Assembly: GCA_964019055.1 (NCBI GenBank)
Contig: OZ025216.1
Location: 8,678,414-8,742,413 of the forward strand
Length of the DNA: 64,000 bases
Origin: Anthopleura xanthogrammica
Taxonomy: Eukaryota; Cnidaria; Anthozoa; Actiniaria; Actiniidae
Direction: 5' to 3'
Shown here one piece after another: positions 21,755-34,197 of the stretch. The translations under genes and the position numbers were made by a program. Position 1 is the stretch's first letter. The number at the start of each line of letters is the position of its first letter. The notes under the pieces are model-generated. The model was given only the letters and a program-made list of their open reading frames with translations. It did no database searches and had not been told where the DNA came from.

Positions 21755-24700
21755 AGCTGTACTGCCCCTTGACTCGTAGATTCTTGGGATCAAAAGGTGC
21801 TTTCAGGTGGATTTCAGCAGGAAAAACTTCACCCATTGATTCTAACGAATAGCTACCCTCTTTTAGATAATTATTATCAACAGTCTTGCCACTGGGATCC
21901 TTGATGTAACCGTAACCAATACTCTTGTTGATGGCAAAACCAAAATCTCCACGACGAATGAAGCCAACAATCTCGTCATTCCTGTGAATGGCTTCCAGAC
22001 CTAGTAATGCTTTTGACCTGAAAGAAAATTTTCTTATGTCAATTGCACATCTCTTTGTTCTTACCGCCCAAGTCAGTGTGACATCTCTCACTTGTCTTAG
22101 CTTTATAAAATGTTGGAGCTCTATGTTTTTACTTCAGAGACCAATACATGTGGCAATTCTCTGGCAAATCAATTTCCGACATTTTTATACAAGCCAGCAC
22201 GAGATAATCTGCATTGGGAATCATGTCTCACGTCATGATCAACTCAGGAAACATTTTTTTGCGACAACAGAAATGCTTCAGAAAGGTTGAATGATTGAAC
22301 TATTAGGCAACAAGATTTGGGCTGTACTTTTTTCTCTCAACAATCTAAAATAATGTTTCCAGCATGAGGAAAATTTGTAGACTGTGAATAAATGGCTGGC
22401 AATAGACCTTTTAGCTTGCATGGGCGTAATGTTATCTCATTTCAGAGCACATGTCTCTTCTCTTGAAAATAAGATTCTTTGTTTGAGTGGTATCCATATT
22501 CATGTGTCTTCTCATGCACAATTGCAACCTTCAAACAAAGATGTAATACTCTAGGGAATGACGTGGTCTGAAATGGAAAAAACAATATGCCCAACCTGAA
22601 AAAGGTCTAAAGATGTTAACAAGAGAAGAAAGCAGATACTCACTGGTCAATTGTAAAGCAGACAAGTTTCTTCTTCAATCCTTCAGCCTTTTGCTTCTCG
22701 AGGGCTTCTCTTCCAAGGAATGGTGTGTCTGTTTTCAGCTTACATGTGAATCCTAATCCTGCTTCTAGAGGTGTATCATCATGTCGAAGATCTTGGTGCC
22801 AGTGCTTGTATCCTTTCTCAGCACTCAAAGAATCAATTGCACGATATCCTGCATTAGCTATCCCGTACATCTCACCTGCGGACATGACTGCCTGGTACAC
22901 AGGAACACACGAATCCCGCGGGATGTGAAGTTCAAGTCCAAGTTCTCCGACAAAAGTCAAGCGTATTACCCGCACGTCATGGCCGGCGATGTTGATAACT
23001 TTGTGAGTTGAAAATGGGAAAGCCTCGGTGGTGAGGTCAGCATTTGTTAGGGTCTGCAAAATTTCCAAACTAGAAGAAAAAGGTTCAGTTAACATATCAT
23101 GCTCAACCTTCGAATTGCACAGGGTAAGAGAGAACCAATTTGGAAAAAAAAAAGATACTTCCAGTACCTCAAAATGATGCCGCGAGTATGTGAGAAAATA
23201 ATATATTTATATGTGCAAGAACATCAATCGATTTTTTGCACAACAGTACAGATTCTTAAGTTGCTTGTATTTCCAGCTCATGCACGCAGTACATATGCTG
23301 GTAGAAGCTCAGTTTTTCTTTCCACCAGAAAAATGATAATTTTACTGCACCCAGAATGGTGATGTATTTGGTGGTGTTTGCTATACAGCTTACAATGGTA
23401 CAATTCTGTGTCAAGTTCAGAAACGCTGACATCCATACTGCTGCATCCTAAATACCTTGTAGTTCAATCCATTTTTATAATCACAATATTCTTATCTTAA
23501 TGAATTAACTTCGAAGCTCTTAAAATGGAACACTATACCAGTTGCTTAACTATATTACCACTGGAAGATCCAGGATGATTTCAGGAGGGGGCAACTAGTG
23601 ATCTGATACCCTAGTCTCCCCTGGTTCTATTCTTTCTATTTATAACACACCTTTTTGGCCCTTGTACGCTTAGCATTCCCATGTCATTTGTGTGGTCTTG
23701 TATCTTTACATCAAATTTCTTCTCAGCCAGGATATTATTGATATGAGACCAGCTATGTTGGCCGATCCCACCGCCGATGGCCAGGTAGAAACCATCCCCT
23801 ATTAAACAAGTTCAAACTGTGATGGAGTGCAAGCTATTTGTATTATGAGGCAAGGCTCCTTTACCAAGAAGACAAAAGACATGACGACAATGTTGGTTGA
23901 CATAACAAAAGAAACCAAGACCAAATCTTTTGTTCAAGTCATGAACCAACATGGCGGCTATGATGTCGCATACACAAGGACAAAAGACCTGGCTGCCATG
24001 TTGGTTGACATGACAAAAGAAACCAAAACCAAATCTTTTGTTAAAGTCAACCAACATGGTGGCTATGACGTCACATGCACAAGGACAAGAGACATGGCCG
24101 CCATGTTGGATGACATGACAAAAGAAACCAAGACCAAATCTTTTGTTAAAGTCAACCAACATGGTGGCTATATAACAACCAACTACTACTACCAACCATC
24201 AAATTTTGGTCTGACTACACTTGAACCATCTCCATTTTCCATGACACTAACAGTCAAATCTGCTTCAATTCCTCCATCCTTGCTGGTCATACAGGTGTAT
24301 GTGGTGGCTCCTACAAACAAAATGAAAAAAAAAAGTCTCAGTTCTAAGGTTTAATTTGCTTGAGTGAGGGCATTCTTTTCCTACGGGCAGTGGTGTAGCG
24401 AGGGGGGTCAAGGGGGAGGGACAGCTGCCCCCCTAAAATTTTCAGATCAAGCCTTTCTTTCTTTGATGTATGATGTCAATGCCACTGGCGTAGGGAGGTA
24501 GGTGGCAGGCATGTGTCCCCCAAGTTTTTGGTCATCAGCTTTTATTCTAGGTGACCCCCAGATCCTGGGTCCTCGCTACACCAATGCCTGCAGGTTATCA
24601 AGTTCCTTCCTCCACATACCCTAAATCTAGTTCAATCTGTGAATTAGCCCTGACTTTTATCAGCCCAAGGTTGTTTCAGGGTATCAATAAAATTTGATGG

Positions 24701-27700
24701 TGTATTCAGGAAGTGAAATGTAATGTAATGTAGAAATGTCTAAAAAAAGTAAGATAAGCCTACATATAATCATAAGGTAAATAAAAGTAGTTCCTTTTAC
24801 CAGCAGCTTTTTGCATGTTTGCAGTGAAAATCCAGTCCACAGCTTTCTGGGCATCTGGTCCACTGATGTAGTATTTTGCAAAATATGACATGTTGAAGGC
24901 TGCTGCACTAGTTCTACAGGCTTCTGCTTCTTGTCCGATCTGGAACATTTCAAAGAAAGGATAAACTATGTCACTCTGTAAAAAATGCACAGTGTGAACG
25001 TAACATGGTTGGACAGACCCAACAGACAGACCCAAGCAATCTGATCAGCTTGTGATGTGAATTGTGATCTGACAAGCATTTGATCAGCTTGTGATGTGAA
25101 TGGCTCAGCCGGCAAATTTTGTCAATCCATACAATTCCACTGCACTGGGCATGTAAATCTTGTCTATTGAGAGAAGAGGAAGGAGTATGTTAAAGGAGGG
25201 GGAGGGGTGGGATGATTTTCGAAGTGTCACAGTGTAGACTAGACATAAGGATTTGGCTAAAAAAACTGGGGGCTAAAAAGGGGAACACTGACCGATTAAT
25301 AATGATTTCTGTGGGACCTGTTCTGTAATGAGAAACCTACCTCATCATGTTGTGGAGGGTAGTCAAAGGTATATTCTTGACCCAGGAGGTCATTGTACAA
25401 GTAGTCTTCATGCTTCTTCTTGTCGTAAGATCCATGATAATCATACTCTTTGATCTAGAATCAGAATTAATATAGTTTACTATATGTAAATAACTTTCCC
25501 ATTACTATTATTGTTTTTTTTGGGGGGGGGGGGGGGAGGGAGGCAAATAACTCAATAATAAACTAGATGATGATGTTGATGGTGATGACAATGATGGTGG
25601 TGATGATGATGATGATGATGATGGTAATGATGGTGATGATGATGATTTTGAGTTAGCAAGCCACTTGAATACCTCTGGTTTTTGTGATGTCTTGAACCAT
25701 CCAGGTCTCTCCCAACCATGCCGCTCTTGATATACACACCCTGCATCCAACAACACCTGAAATACATAAACAAACCAAGTGAATAGACCTTTTCCACTTA
25801 GGTTTAATGTTTTGCCATTTTAGACTACATGTCATTCCCTTGAGTATTGTGTTTTTGATTGCTGGTGGAGCTTGAGAAGATTTGTTCAGAAATCAGGACT
25901 TAGACTAAAAAATCCTAGCACAAGATCCCTGGCTTAACAAAGTCTCATGATGATTAAATAATTAGATTCTGGCATGTTTGAGTACCTGATGAAGGGCGTC
26001 GCATCGCATGTTTCTGCTGGCAAGTGGTTCGTCATGAGGAAATACCATGGAATAATTCTTGGCGTATGACTCATGACTTCTCTCCCAGATCCATTTTTGA
26101 TTATCAGTCATAGAAGAATGGAAGCGTCTGCAAATAATTGTTCAGAAAGATTAAAATATTAACTATGAGTACATGAAAATTCACACATTGAATAGACCCC
26201 TTGCAGCACTTCAGAATGCAGCTCAATTTGGAGGACAAATCAATAGGTTTCCAATTCTCAGGAGATTGAAATTATATCATTTTGCCCTCCCAATTGAGGT
26301 GCTTTGATGTCATGTGAAAGGGGTCCATATAATCCAAGAATATTTCAATGAAATACCTTATATCATAGCCATACATGTCAAGATCTGGATACCCATTTAC
26401 TATCCAGCGTGCCAACTCTCTTCCACAACCTCCAGCAAGCATGATCCCAGATGAGTTGAAGCCACACCCAAGGTAGAACCCACGCAGTTCTGGTGCCTCG
26501 CCCATGAGGGGCTTATGGTCTGCAGTAAAGGATTCTGGGCCACAGACCGTCGACTTGATGCCAGTTTCTTCAATCACTGGTACCCTGTTACATGCTCCTT
26601 CAATATGGACACTGAATACGTCCCAATCAAGGTCAAATAAACTAAAGGCAAAGTTGTTCTTGACCTGATGTCAAAAATTTAATTTTAAATAAGTAAAACA
26701 AATATAACAAAATAAATGGATTTAACAGTGGCATTTCTACAGAGTCTGACTGAACAGCTCTTCATCCACTGAATTCCAATTGGAATTTATATTAGAAGTT
26801 GATGTTTGCTGAGGGAGGAAAACCAGAGAACCCAGAGAAAATACTTTGAAGCACAGGAAAGCTGTGTGGGGCAACCTTTGTAGATTAAAATTTAGATTTA
26901 GAAAGAACCAACATGCAACTTTACTCACATACAACACTGAATCTGGGAATTGACCTGGATTGTATTATTTGTGAGAGGTTAGTGCTCTCATCCACGTCAC
27001 TGCATGCTATGCTAACTGTGTTCTCAAAATGAGCTTAAATAACGTACCTTTTCCCAAAAAATTGGGTTTTGTTCATATCCTCCAATAGAAAGACCATCAC
27101 CTTGTAACTTAAGATATATTGACGCATCATGATCCCGGATGTTAGGCATGTTTTGGATTCCCTCTATGCGTTCAGTTACAATATAAGCATGGTACATTGC
27201 ACATAGAGGTACTTTAACATCAGCCAGAGAACCAATGTATGGTGACCATACTCCACCACAGTTAACAACATTTTTTGCTTTAATGTGACCAGAATCTGTG
27301 TCTACTCCTGTAACGCGCCTCATGCCAAAGTCATCTACATCTGTGGTGATTCCTGTCACCCTGCAATTCTCTATCACCTGTGGATTGAACAATGCGTAAA
27401 TCATTGTTACATAGTTTTTAATTTTTGATTCAGCTATTCCATATTTTTTTATTTTTCTATTCACAAAAAATGTTTACAGTCATATTTGTCAGAGTGGTGA
27501 AGGGGTTTTCCATGATCTGTGATTCAGCCTTTTTTGTGCTGTTATTCATGAAAATCAAAAAAGTATGTCTGTGATTCATAAATTTCAACCTCTCCCCCTT
27601 GAATCCTTGTATCAAGGTCTCTCATTGTATTTTCATAGTATTTTTGTGATTTGTGAATTTGTGAAAAAAATGTCTGTTATTTGTGAGTGATACACTCTTC

Positions 27701-30700
27701 ACCACCCGGATTGGTATCATTACCTTTGCACCCCTTTTAGTTGCACCCCTTATTAATGACAACGCCCATCCAGCTGGATCAATAGTACCATCACCTTGAC
27801 TGTATAGCGTACCATACAAGTCATTCACATTCATCAGGGGATATAATTTTTTGGATTCTTCTGGACTTAGAACATGTGACTCGATACCAAATACTTTACC
27901 AAGCTGCAAAATTAATAAATATGAATAAAATGTATTGAATATATATTTTTTACTTGAACTGTCAAGGGACTAACCTCCAAAACATATTCAGTACAGTTGC
28001 AAACTTCTTTACACTGAAGTTTCCCTCTTCAATACATTTACATGTACACCTAGTGTACGCAGTTCCAAATATTAGTAGTATTAAAAGTTAGAGACTGGGT
28101 CGAGCTGGAAGATGGCAGCGTTTTTTTGGGCTCTTTCATCTATGATCCATTTTGTATATTTCTCGTAAATCTAAGTCGATGATCTGTATTTGTGTGGCTT
28201 ATTTTTTTCATTTAATGTTTCTGTCTGTTATGGGTACTCAATTAACGCAAGAAATTCTCGAAAAATCCGGGATAACAAACTTCAACCGTTGCAATCCTCG
28301 CTCAAAGAAGTCCAAACCACGATCGCTGATGTTGTCAAGTCAGATGAATTCTTGAGTTCTGAGTATGAAAAACTTAGCTCTAGAATCACCAGCATAGGAT
28401 CAACGAAGCAGAATCTACTTCTTGAAATCAGTTCCCTCAAACAAGAACTGTTTAGCGTATCGAGTGAGATGAAGATGGTGAAAGAAAAGAACAATGACCT
28501 GGAACAATATACAAGAAGGGAATGTTTAAAAATACGAGGCATTCCAGTGAAACCTATGGAAGATACCAACAATCTAGTACGTGATCTTGGATCCCTAATT
28601 GAAGTTGACATCTCTCCTGAAGATATATCAATAAGCCATCATCTTCCCACATCCAAGAACAAGTAGACTGAACCAGCAGTCATTGCTAAATTTGTTCGAC
28701 GAGATGTTCGAGATAATCTCCTTCAAGCTAGCAAAAATCTAAAAGATAAAACTACTAAGGATCTCGGTTTCCATGGTACGAGCAAGAAGATCTATATCTC
28801 TGAGAGCCTGACGAAGCAAAATAGAGCTCTCTTTAACAAATGCCTAGCTGTGAAGTGGCAATTAGGATAAAAATTTATATGGACCAAGAATGGAAGAATT
28901 CACTTCAAAGCTTCACCTGGTGCCACCACTATCCAGATATCATCGGTCATTGACCTTGAACGTCTTACGAAATCTACTCCTGTCTTCGCTCATGGGTATG
29001 GTCCTGTTCTACCTGGCTCTCCTGGGTTTTTCCTTGCTCATGGTCCTGCTGCATATGAATTTCGACCTTTTAAGATCTGATGATTAATTGTAGATGTTCT
29101 GCATGCAACAAATGCATCAGGAGTAACAGTAGAGCCATCGAGTGTGGAGTTTGTACCTTATGGTAACCATCAAAGAATGCATGGCTATCAGACCATTCAT
29201 TTTATTTGCCTTCTGTTAGAACAAATTATGGAAAATTTTCAATTAGATTCTGTGGAGTTAGTCTATGGAACTCAATTGACGAAGAGCTCAAATGTGTTAG
29301 TAAAGGAAAAATTATAAATGGTCTTATTGATAAATATAGTAATATTTAATAATACTATTTAATAAGACTATTTAATATTTAATAGTTAATATTCAATATT
29401 ATATAAAGAATTATTTAATACCATATATTAAGTACCCTTTTTCCATTTTTTCCATTTTTCATTCTTCCTTTATTTATTTGTTTAATAATTGTTTTCTGCT
29501 GATGACTTCATGCTGTCTTTCTTTGTATTAATCATATTAATTCTTAATTTTCTTGTTTATGTAAATATCTTTAGAATTGTACATATTGACCCAGAAATAT
29601 TGCATATATATTTTTGCAAACTCCAATTATGTCATCTAACTAGATTAGCTTTTGCTATTTTTAGATGACATGTACAATTTCTCAAGTAATTTTCTTTTCA
29701 TTGTTACCATGTATTTTTGTAATTGTAATTGTACGAATAAATGAGTTTTAACCAATAAAAGTGCTGTAAAATTAGCATTATTTGGTACCATTTAGGGGTG
29801 AAACTTGCGATTGTTGACTATGAGAAAGAGAATTTTGGTACCTTTTAAGGGTAATTTTCAAAATTCCGACGAGCATCCACAACCTACATATGCAAGTTGA
29901 GAGTCCTGCCTCCCCTTGGGATAACCACTAGTCATTATCAGCAATTGAATATCTTTGTTTAAAATTAATGTTGCTACTATTAGCACTCACCGTCATTAGT
30001 CTTTTATATTCATCAAGTCTTTCTTTGTTGTTAGCAATAAATAATCCACCATTTTCAATCCATCCTGTCGATATCCCAGTTTCCTTTTCTAAAACTTCTT
30101 GTGCAAGTTCACGTGTGTGTCCAAGGAGCTCAACCTCTTGGTCTGATGGTCTCAGCCTCCATAACAAACCAGCGCTATGCCAAGTAGTACCTGCCGTTAA
30201 CTGGTCTTTTTCTAGAAGGACGGTATTAGTTATGCCCATAGTGGCTAGATGGTATAACACGCTGCATCCTATTGAACCACCGCCTATTACAACTACATCA
30301 GCTTCTTTTGGGAATGATACTGGACCAGCTTTGTTGCCTTCTTTACTCTGAATTATGAGAATATTAAAAGATTAGGGTCTATTCATCACCTGCAAGGAGG
30401 GTGGCAAGTGCAAATAGAGAGGGGGCAGCATTTTTTGTGTGGCACAAAGAATGGGGCTAAGAGAGGCAAAACTGCTATAAAATATATTAGACAACCTTTA
30501 ATTTCTCAATCCTATGTTCCTCCTTAATCGATGGTAAATTTTTAAAACATTTGCATTCTGGTCAAGATTGTGTATAAACAGCCCCATACAAGACATGTAG
30601 TCAAAGATGAACCCTGCCAACCACGAATCTTCATCATTCACTGGTTTGTAAATTACTACATTTTGGAGAAGTCTATATTATTATGGATGGTTTACATCAG

Positions 30701-33255
30701 GACACACAGTCGACATATATCCCATTCTACATGATTGGATACTGGACTGGGATTCTGGGATTCCCGACCGGGAAAAGTCCACACAGATATGATTTGATTT
30801 CAAAAGGGCGATCGTATAACGCGGAATGGCCAAAAGGCTGGAATATAAGAAGAAGAAAATAATCAAATATTCTCCTGTGAATAACTTGCGTAAATTACTG
30901 AAGTTTCTATTAAAGTTTTTATTCAGATTGCTAGATTAGAAAGCTGTGCATGTACTGAAGCCCAAACTGCCAGTAGTTTTCCCTTGATCATACGCATACC
31001 GGCCATCATTACTTGAATACATATTACAATATAGCTTAGATAGTACGCGGGCTCTCATTGGCTAATTCACTCCAAAAACCTATGCTCTATTTCACCGGTA
31101 AAGACATGGTTTGTGATTGACAGCTCACAAATGAAAGTTTCTCTACTGCATTTTAACTCCAAAATCTACACAAAATGGGCAATTTCTGATTTTCAAGATT
31201 GTTTTAATTTTTCGTAGTGAATTTTCATTCAACAAAGTTTTGTTTTTTTAATAAAAAGACAAAAGAGGCACAATATATACCTGTAGAGTGCTTGCTCAAG
31301 GTTGAAATTCGCAGCACAATTGTCTAACATTGCTGACTAGGCTTTCTTGTTTACAAATACGCTTGAACAATTTGTTATAAGCTTAAACTAAAACTTCCTG
31401 TCAAATTTAAACGAAAGACATATGCTTTTCAACTAGAAAAGTGCTCTGAAAAGGAGTAAAAGAAGTAAAAGTCGAAGAAATACATTGCAAAATGCTAGAG
31501 CAAGTTTGCCGAAAAGTTTTTTCGCCGAGCAACTTCCAGCCAGTCAGTAGATCGAAAAGCGACGAAAACAACGGCCCGAAAACAGTCTGGTTTCACTTAG
31601 GAATAAAATAATAAGGTAAAATAATAAAGAATTCCTCAAATAACAAAACTATAAAACTTACCCAGGATGTGAGGTTTGCTCTGTTGTAGATGTAGAAAAG
31701 AAGTTCAAAAAGATCTGACAAAATCCAGTGTTGTTTTTGAAGTAGAGCTAGCTTGCACGATCCAAAGTTGTGCACATAACGTATAAATATTGAGGAACTG
31801 TCACTTCTGTATAATGTTGATGTTTACATCCTTTTTATAATTTTTTTTCAATACAATTTCAAAGTACGACCATAGTTAATGGAGTGGAATGGTTTGGAAA
31901 CCTATTGTTCTAGGTTTTTGTTGAAACGTACCATCACTTGATACTGACCGTGCACAATGAACCAAAGCAAGTATGGCTGAAAATACTAGTTTCCGTACTA
32001 TTTTCATGTACGAACATTTTGGAAGTGTAAAATTTTCATTCTAAGATTACAAAGAAGAGGATAAATAATTCCGCGCAGATACAGTTAAGTTACTAGATGA
32101 TAAATAAGAAAGCGTTCAAAAAGGTTCAAAAAACGTCTATGTTCTCTAATTTACGATGAACAAACGCTGCAACTTTTTCTTCTCTGTGCAATTTTCATCG
32201 GAATTGTAAGCCAACGAAACAATAAAACTCTATCAAAAGTTAAGGAGTAGTGCTGAATTATTGAGGTAACGAATTCGTTCCTAAACTCGACTTATATATT
32301 ACGCGAATTTTTACCTTGAAGACCCTCCGCCATTTTGATTTTAATTTGTTTATGTTGCAAACTAGTAGTTTGGTCTCCCTGTGTCATGGTGCAAGACGAC
32401 CTATTATTGGTAGTTTGATTCCCCATGATGACCATGGTCAAATACCGGTTTAGACCCCCGTTCCATGCCTCCAACGTCATATAACAATAGAAAAGGTTGA
32501 ACAAAAACCTAGAACAATAGGTTCCAAACCATTCCACTCCATACCTATGATATTACATACTCATATATTTATCTATTGACTAATATATCCATTTATTTAT
32601 ATATTTTCTTATAACTCTACTATATATTTATCCATTTATTCGTATATTTGTAGCTTTGCTCGTCTATTTGTTTGTCATTTTAGGGAGTTTTTACATAGGG
32701 ATGACCTCTTAACTTCCTTTCTAGATGCCCTTTTTTTAGTTATTTTTGTAGTTTTTCGCCTGCTCTACATAGTTGCATCTGGAATAAATCTTTATGGTAT
32801 TGTATTGTGTTTCTCCCAACATCCGAAGTGCTCTATTTCACCGGTAGAGTCATAGAACTTAGTTTCTATTGCTTAAATCAAATACTACAATTATTGAGAG
32901 AGAAAAATATATTCTTATTGTCATTCTTATTCTTTATATTTGTAAATTCCGCGTTTTAGAATATTCTGCCCATTTCAAAACAATTGAGCTGTATGTTTCT
33001 AAAGTTATTATTTAGGGTTTAAAATATATTATATTTGTACTGTTAGCTTGCACAACACGCAATCAACTAGCTACTGGTCACGTACATGGTGAAACTTACT
33101 TGTAGTATTTTTTGGTAAGGCACTTCTGCTTTAACATCGTCAAGAGTGGAAGTAGATTCCCAACGAATCCTCGTTTTACACACGCCTGCAATAGGTCTAT
33201 AAAAACGAGTTGTTTTGGAGGTCAGAAAGCGTTGAATCCCCAACATGGTGACCAC
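21711..33255 (-). CDS. SARDH: Sarcosine dehydrogenase, mitochondrial (complete, 13 exons)
   Basis: Oxidative demethylation of sarcosine to glycine in the mitochondrial matrix, using FAD and tetrahydrofolate. Exons (minus): 33100-33255, 29991-30347, 27724-27903, 27048-27377, 26357-26664, 25986-26127, 25673-25756, 25341-25454, 24801-24939, 24197-24310, 23651-23798, 22644-23069, 21711-22017. Joined, they give 934 codons plus stop, close to the usual length of about 920. Exon 1 is a basic presequence ([17 protein letters not shown]). Exon 2 has GGGSIG (FAD binding) and [11 protein letters not shown]. Exons 4-5 carry [11 protein letters not shown] and [20 protein letters not shown]. Exon 6 starts RRFHSS and exon 7 holds [12 protein letters not shown]. 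Exons 9-13 form the folate-binding aminomethyltransferase-like half ([37 protein letters not shown]). The exon 10 donor is weak (GTTGGT). The C-terminal 14 residues come from a MITE. All splice phases agree. Confidence 0.95.
23877..24175. repeat. Three-copy tandem repeat of about 100 bp in SARDH intron 10
   Basis: Units contain GACAAAAGAAACCAAGACCA, CAACATGGTGGCTATGA and CCATGTTG. Ends just before exon 10 at 24197. Confidence 0.85.
25566..25651. repeat. (GAT)n-rich microsatellite in SARDH intron 7
   Basis: GATGATGAT repeats with interruptions, about 20 bp from the exon 7 donor. Poly-G tract just downstream (25519-25536). Confidence 0.9.
26195..26325. mobile_element. MITE of the GACCCCTTGCA family in SARDH intron 5
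   Basis: Starts GACCCCTTGCAGCAC; the other end is slightly mutated (GAAAGGGGTCC). Same family as 18268-18395. Confidence 0.7.
26722..27008 (-). mobile_element. tRNA-derived SINE in SARDH intron 4
   Basis: Almost identical to 226-512. Its 3' end marks the left limit of homology between the two duplication copies. Confidence 0.65.
28091..29760 (+). mobile_element. Internally deleted LINE in SARDH intron 2 (copy B)
   Basis: Same insertion as 1591-2823, antisense to the gene. The ORF1 part (open frame 28190-28663) has the LEQYTRREC motif and stops at TAG 28664. A 1-base deletion near 28260 shifts the start frame. Unlike copy A it keeps 29062-29510, whose plus frame at 29218-29348 reads like the C-terminus of a LINE reverse-transcriptase protein ([20 protein letters not shown]). 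Most of ORF2 is missing. Confidence 0.75.
31879..32542. mobile_element. 664-bp TIR element in SARDH intron 1 (copy B)
   Basis: TIRs of about 48 bp start ATGGAGTGGAATGGTTTGGA and are inverted at about 32495-32542. Copy A keeps only the right arm (about 8098-8147), with a different sequence to the left. No ORF of interest. Confidence 0.65.
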
Positions 33256-33553
33256 GATGAAACGTTCTTTATACTCATGAAGTTAACTCGAATTTACGAA
33301 GAGCAGTCAGTGATCAAGCAGGTTCAACAAGAAAAACAAGATATACATGTTTCCAGGTTCTTGTTTGTTATGGAAGGTTTCATGCGTGACGTATTTCCGG
33401 TGGCAAATAGAAGCTGACCCAAAAGACGGCATGTTGTAAAACCTGGACTGGACTGGACTGAGAAAACCTCGATTTGTAAAACCTGGACTGACAAAACCTC
33501 AAAATTATAAAATTCAAATATTGTTTTAAAGCATCGTCATTATTATTATGATT

Positions 33554-33913
33554 ATTATTTATTCGATGAACACTCGCGTGACTCATCCTCGATCGCCAAA
33601 CATCTTAAACACGGACATTCATAATAGCTTTACTGTTATGAAAAAATGCCAAAGTGAAAGAGACTGTAGAATTTATGAGATGTTATTCATCCGTAAATTT
33701 AAGCCTAATTTAAACATCCAATCAGACTCCATCAAAGCTAAACTCTTTACTTAGCTGTTTTCGTTTCTTTTGTTCTATTGTTTTGATTCTCTTTATTAGT
33801 CTACATCTGTACCTTCGCATTTACATTTCGCTTTGATAATGTGGTCATGTTGACCACGAAACGTCAGCAAAATTTCGTTTCTTTAGTTTTCTTATTAAAA
33901 TATTATTTATTCG
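33554..33913 (+). mobile_element. 5'-truncated Penelope-like element with 12-bp TSD
   Basis: The insert 33566-33901 is flanked by ATTATTTATTCG at 33554-33565 and 33902-33913. The uninterrupted site is preserved, inverted, at about 35835-35850. The frame ending at 33752 encodes the C-terminus of a GIY-YIG-type Penelope protein (DCRIYEMLFIRKFKP...NIQSDSIKAKLFT). About 85 bp after the stop lies GTGGTCATGTTGACCACGAA followed by ACGTC, a hairpin plus GAAAC that may be a decayed hammerhead core. Confidence 0.7.
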
Positions 33914-34197
33914 CCGTCGCTAAAAATATAAGAAGAATTTTAATTTAAAAAAGGAAATGATCCTGTCTAATATTGTACTAATGCCCCACCATACCCCGCT
34001 AAGCGAGGCACTTTTCCAAGCCTAAACTGCGCCTATTATCCCCCGCCCAAGGACAATTAATTTTAGAAGCATTTTTAACTCAGCATTTTAAAAAGTTTGT
34101 AGACAAATCAACCAATACTACATTTTTACAACACAAACTGTTTTTATTCATCTGCTCAGTTTTCATCATCTCTTTATATTCAAATGTTAACTGTTTA

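Larger units (their letters stand above)
26722..33550. repeat. Segmental duplication, copy B (direct; partner 226-9752)
   Basis: Holds exons 1-4 of the complete SARDH gene and its upstream region. Shorter than copy A because it lacks copy A's private insertions. It has its own TIR element at 31879-32542. Confidence 0.93.

Noticed and set aside
22725..23011. Plus-strand frames over SARDH exon 12
   Set aside because: Shadows of the coding strand.
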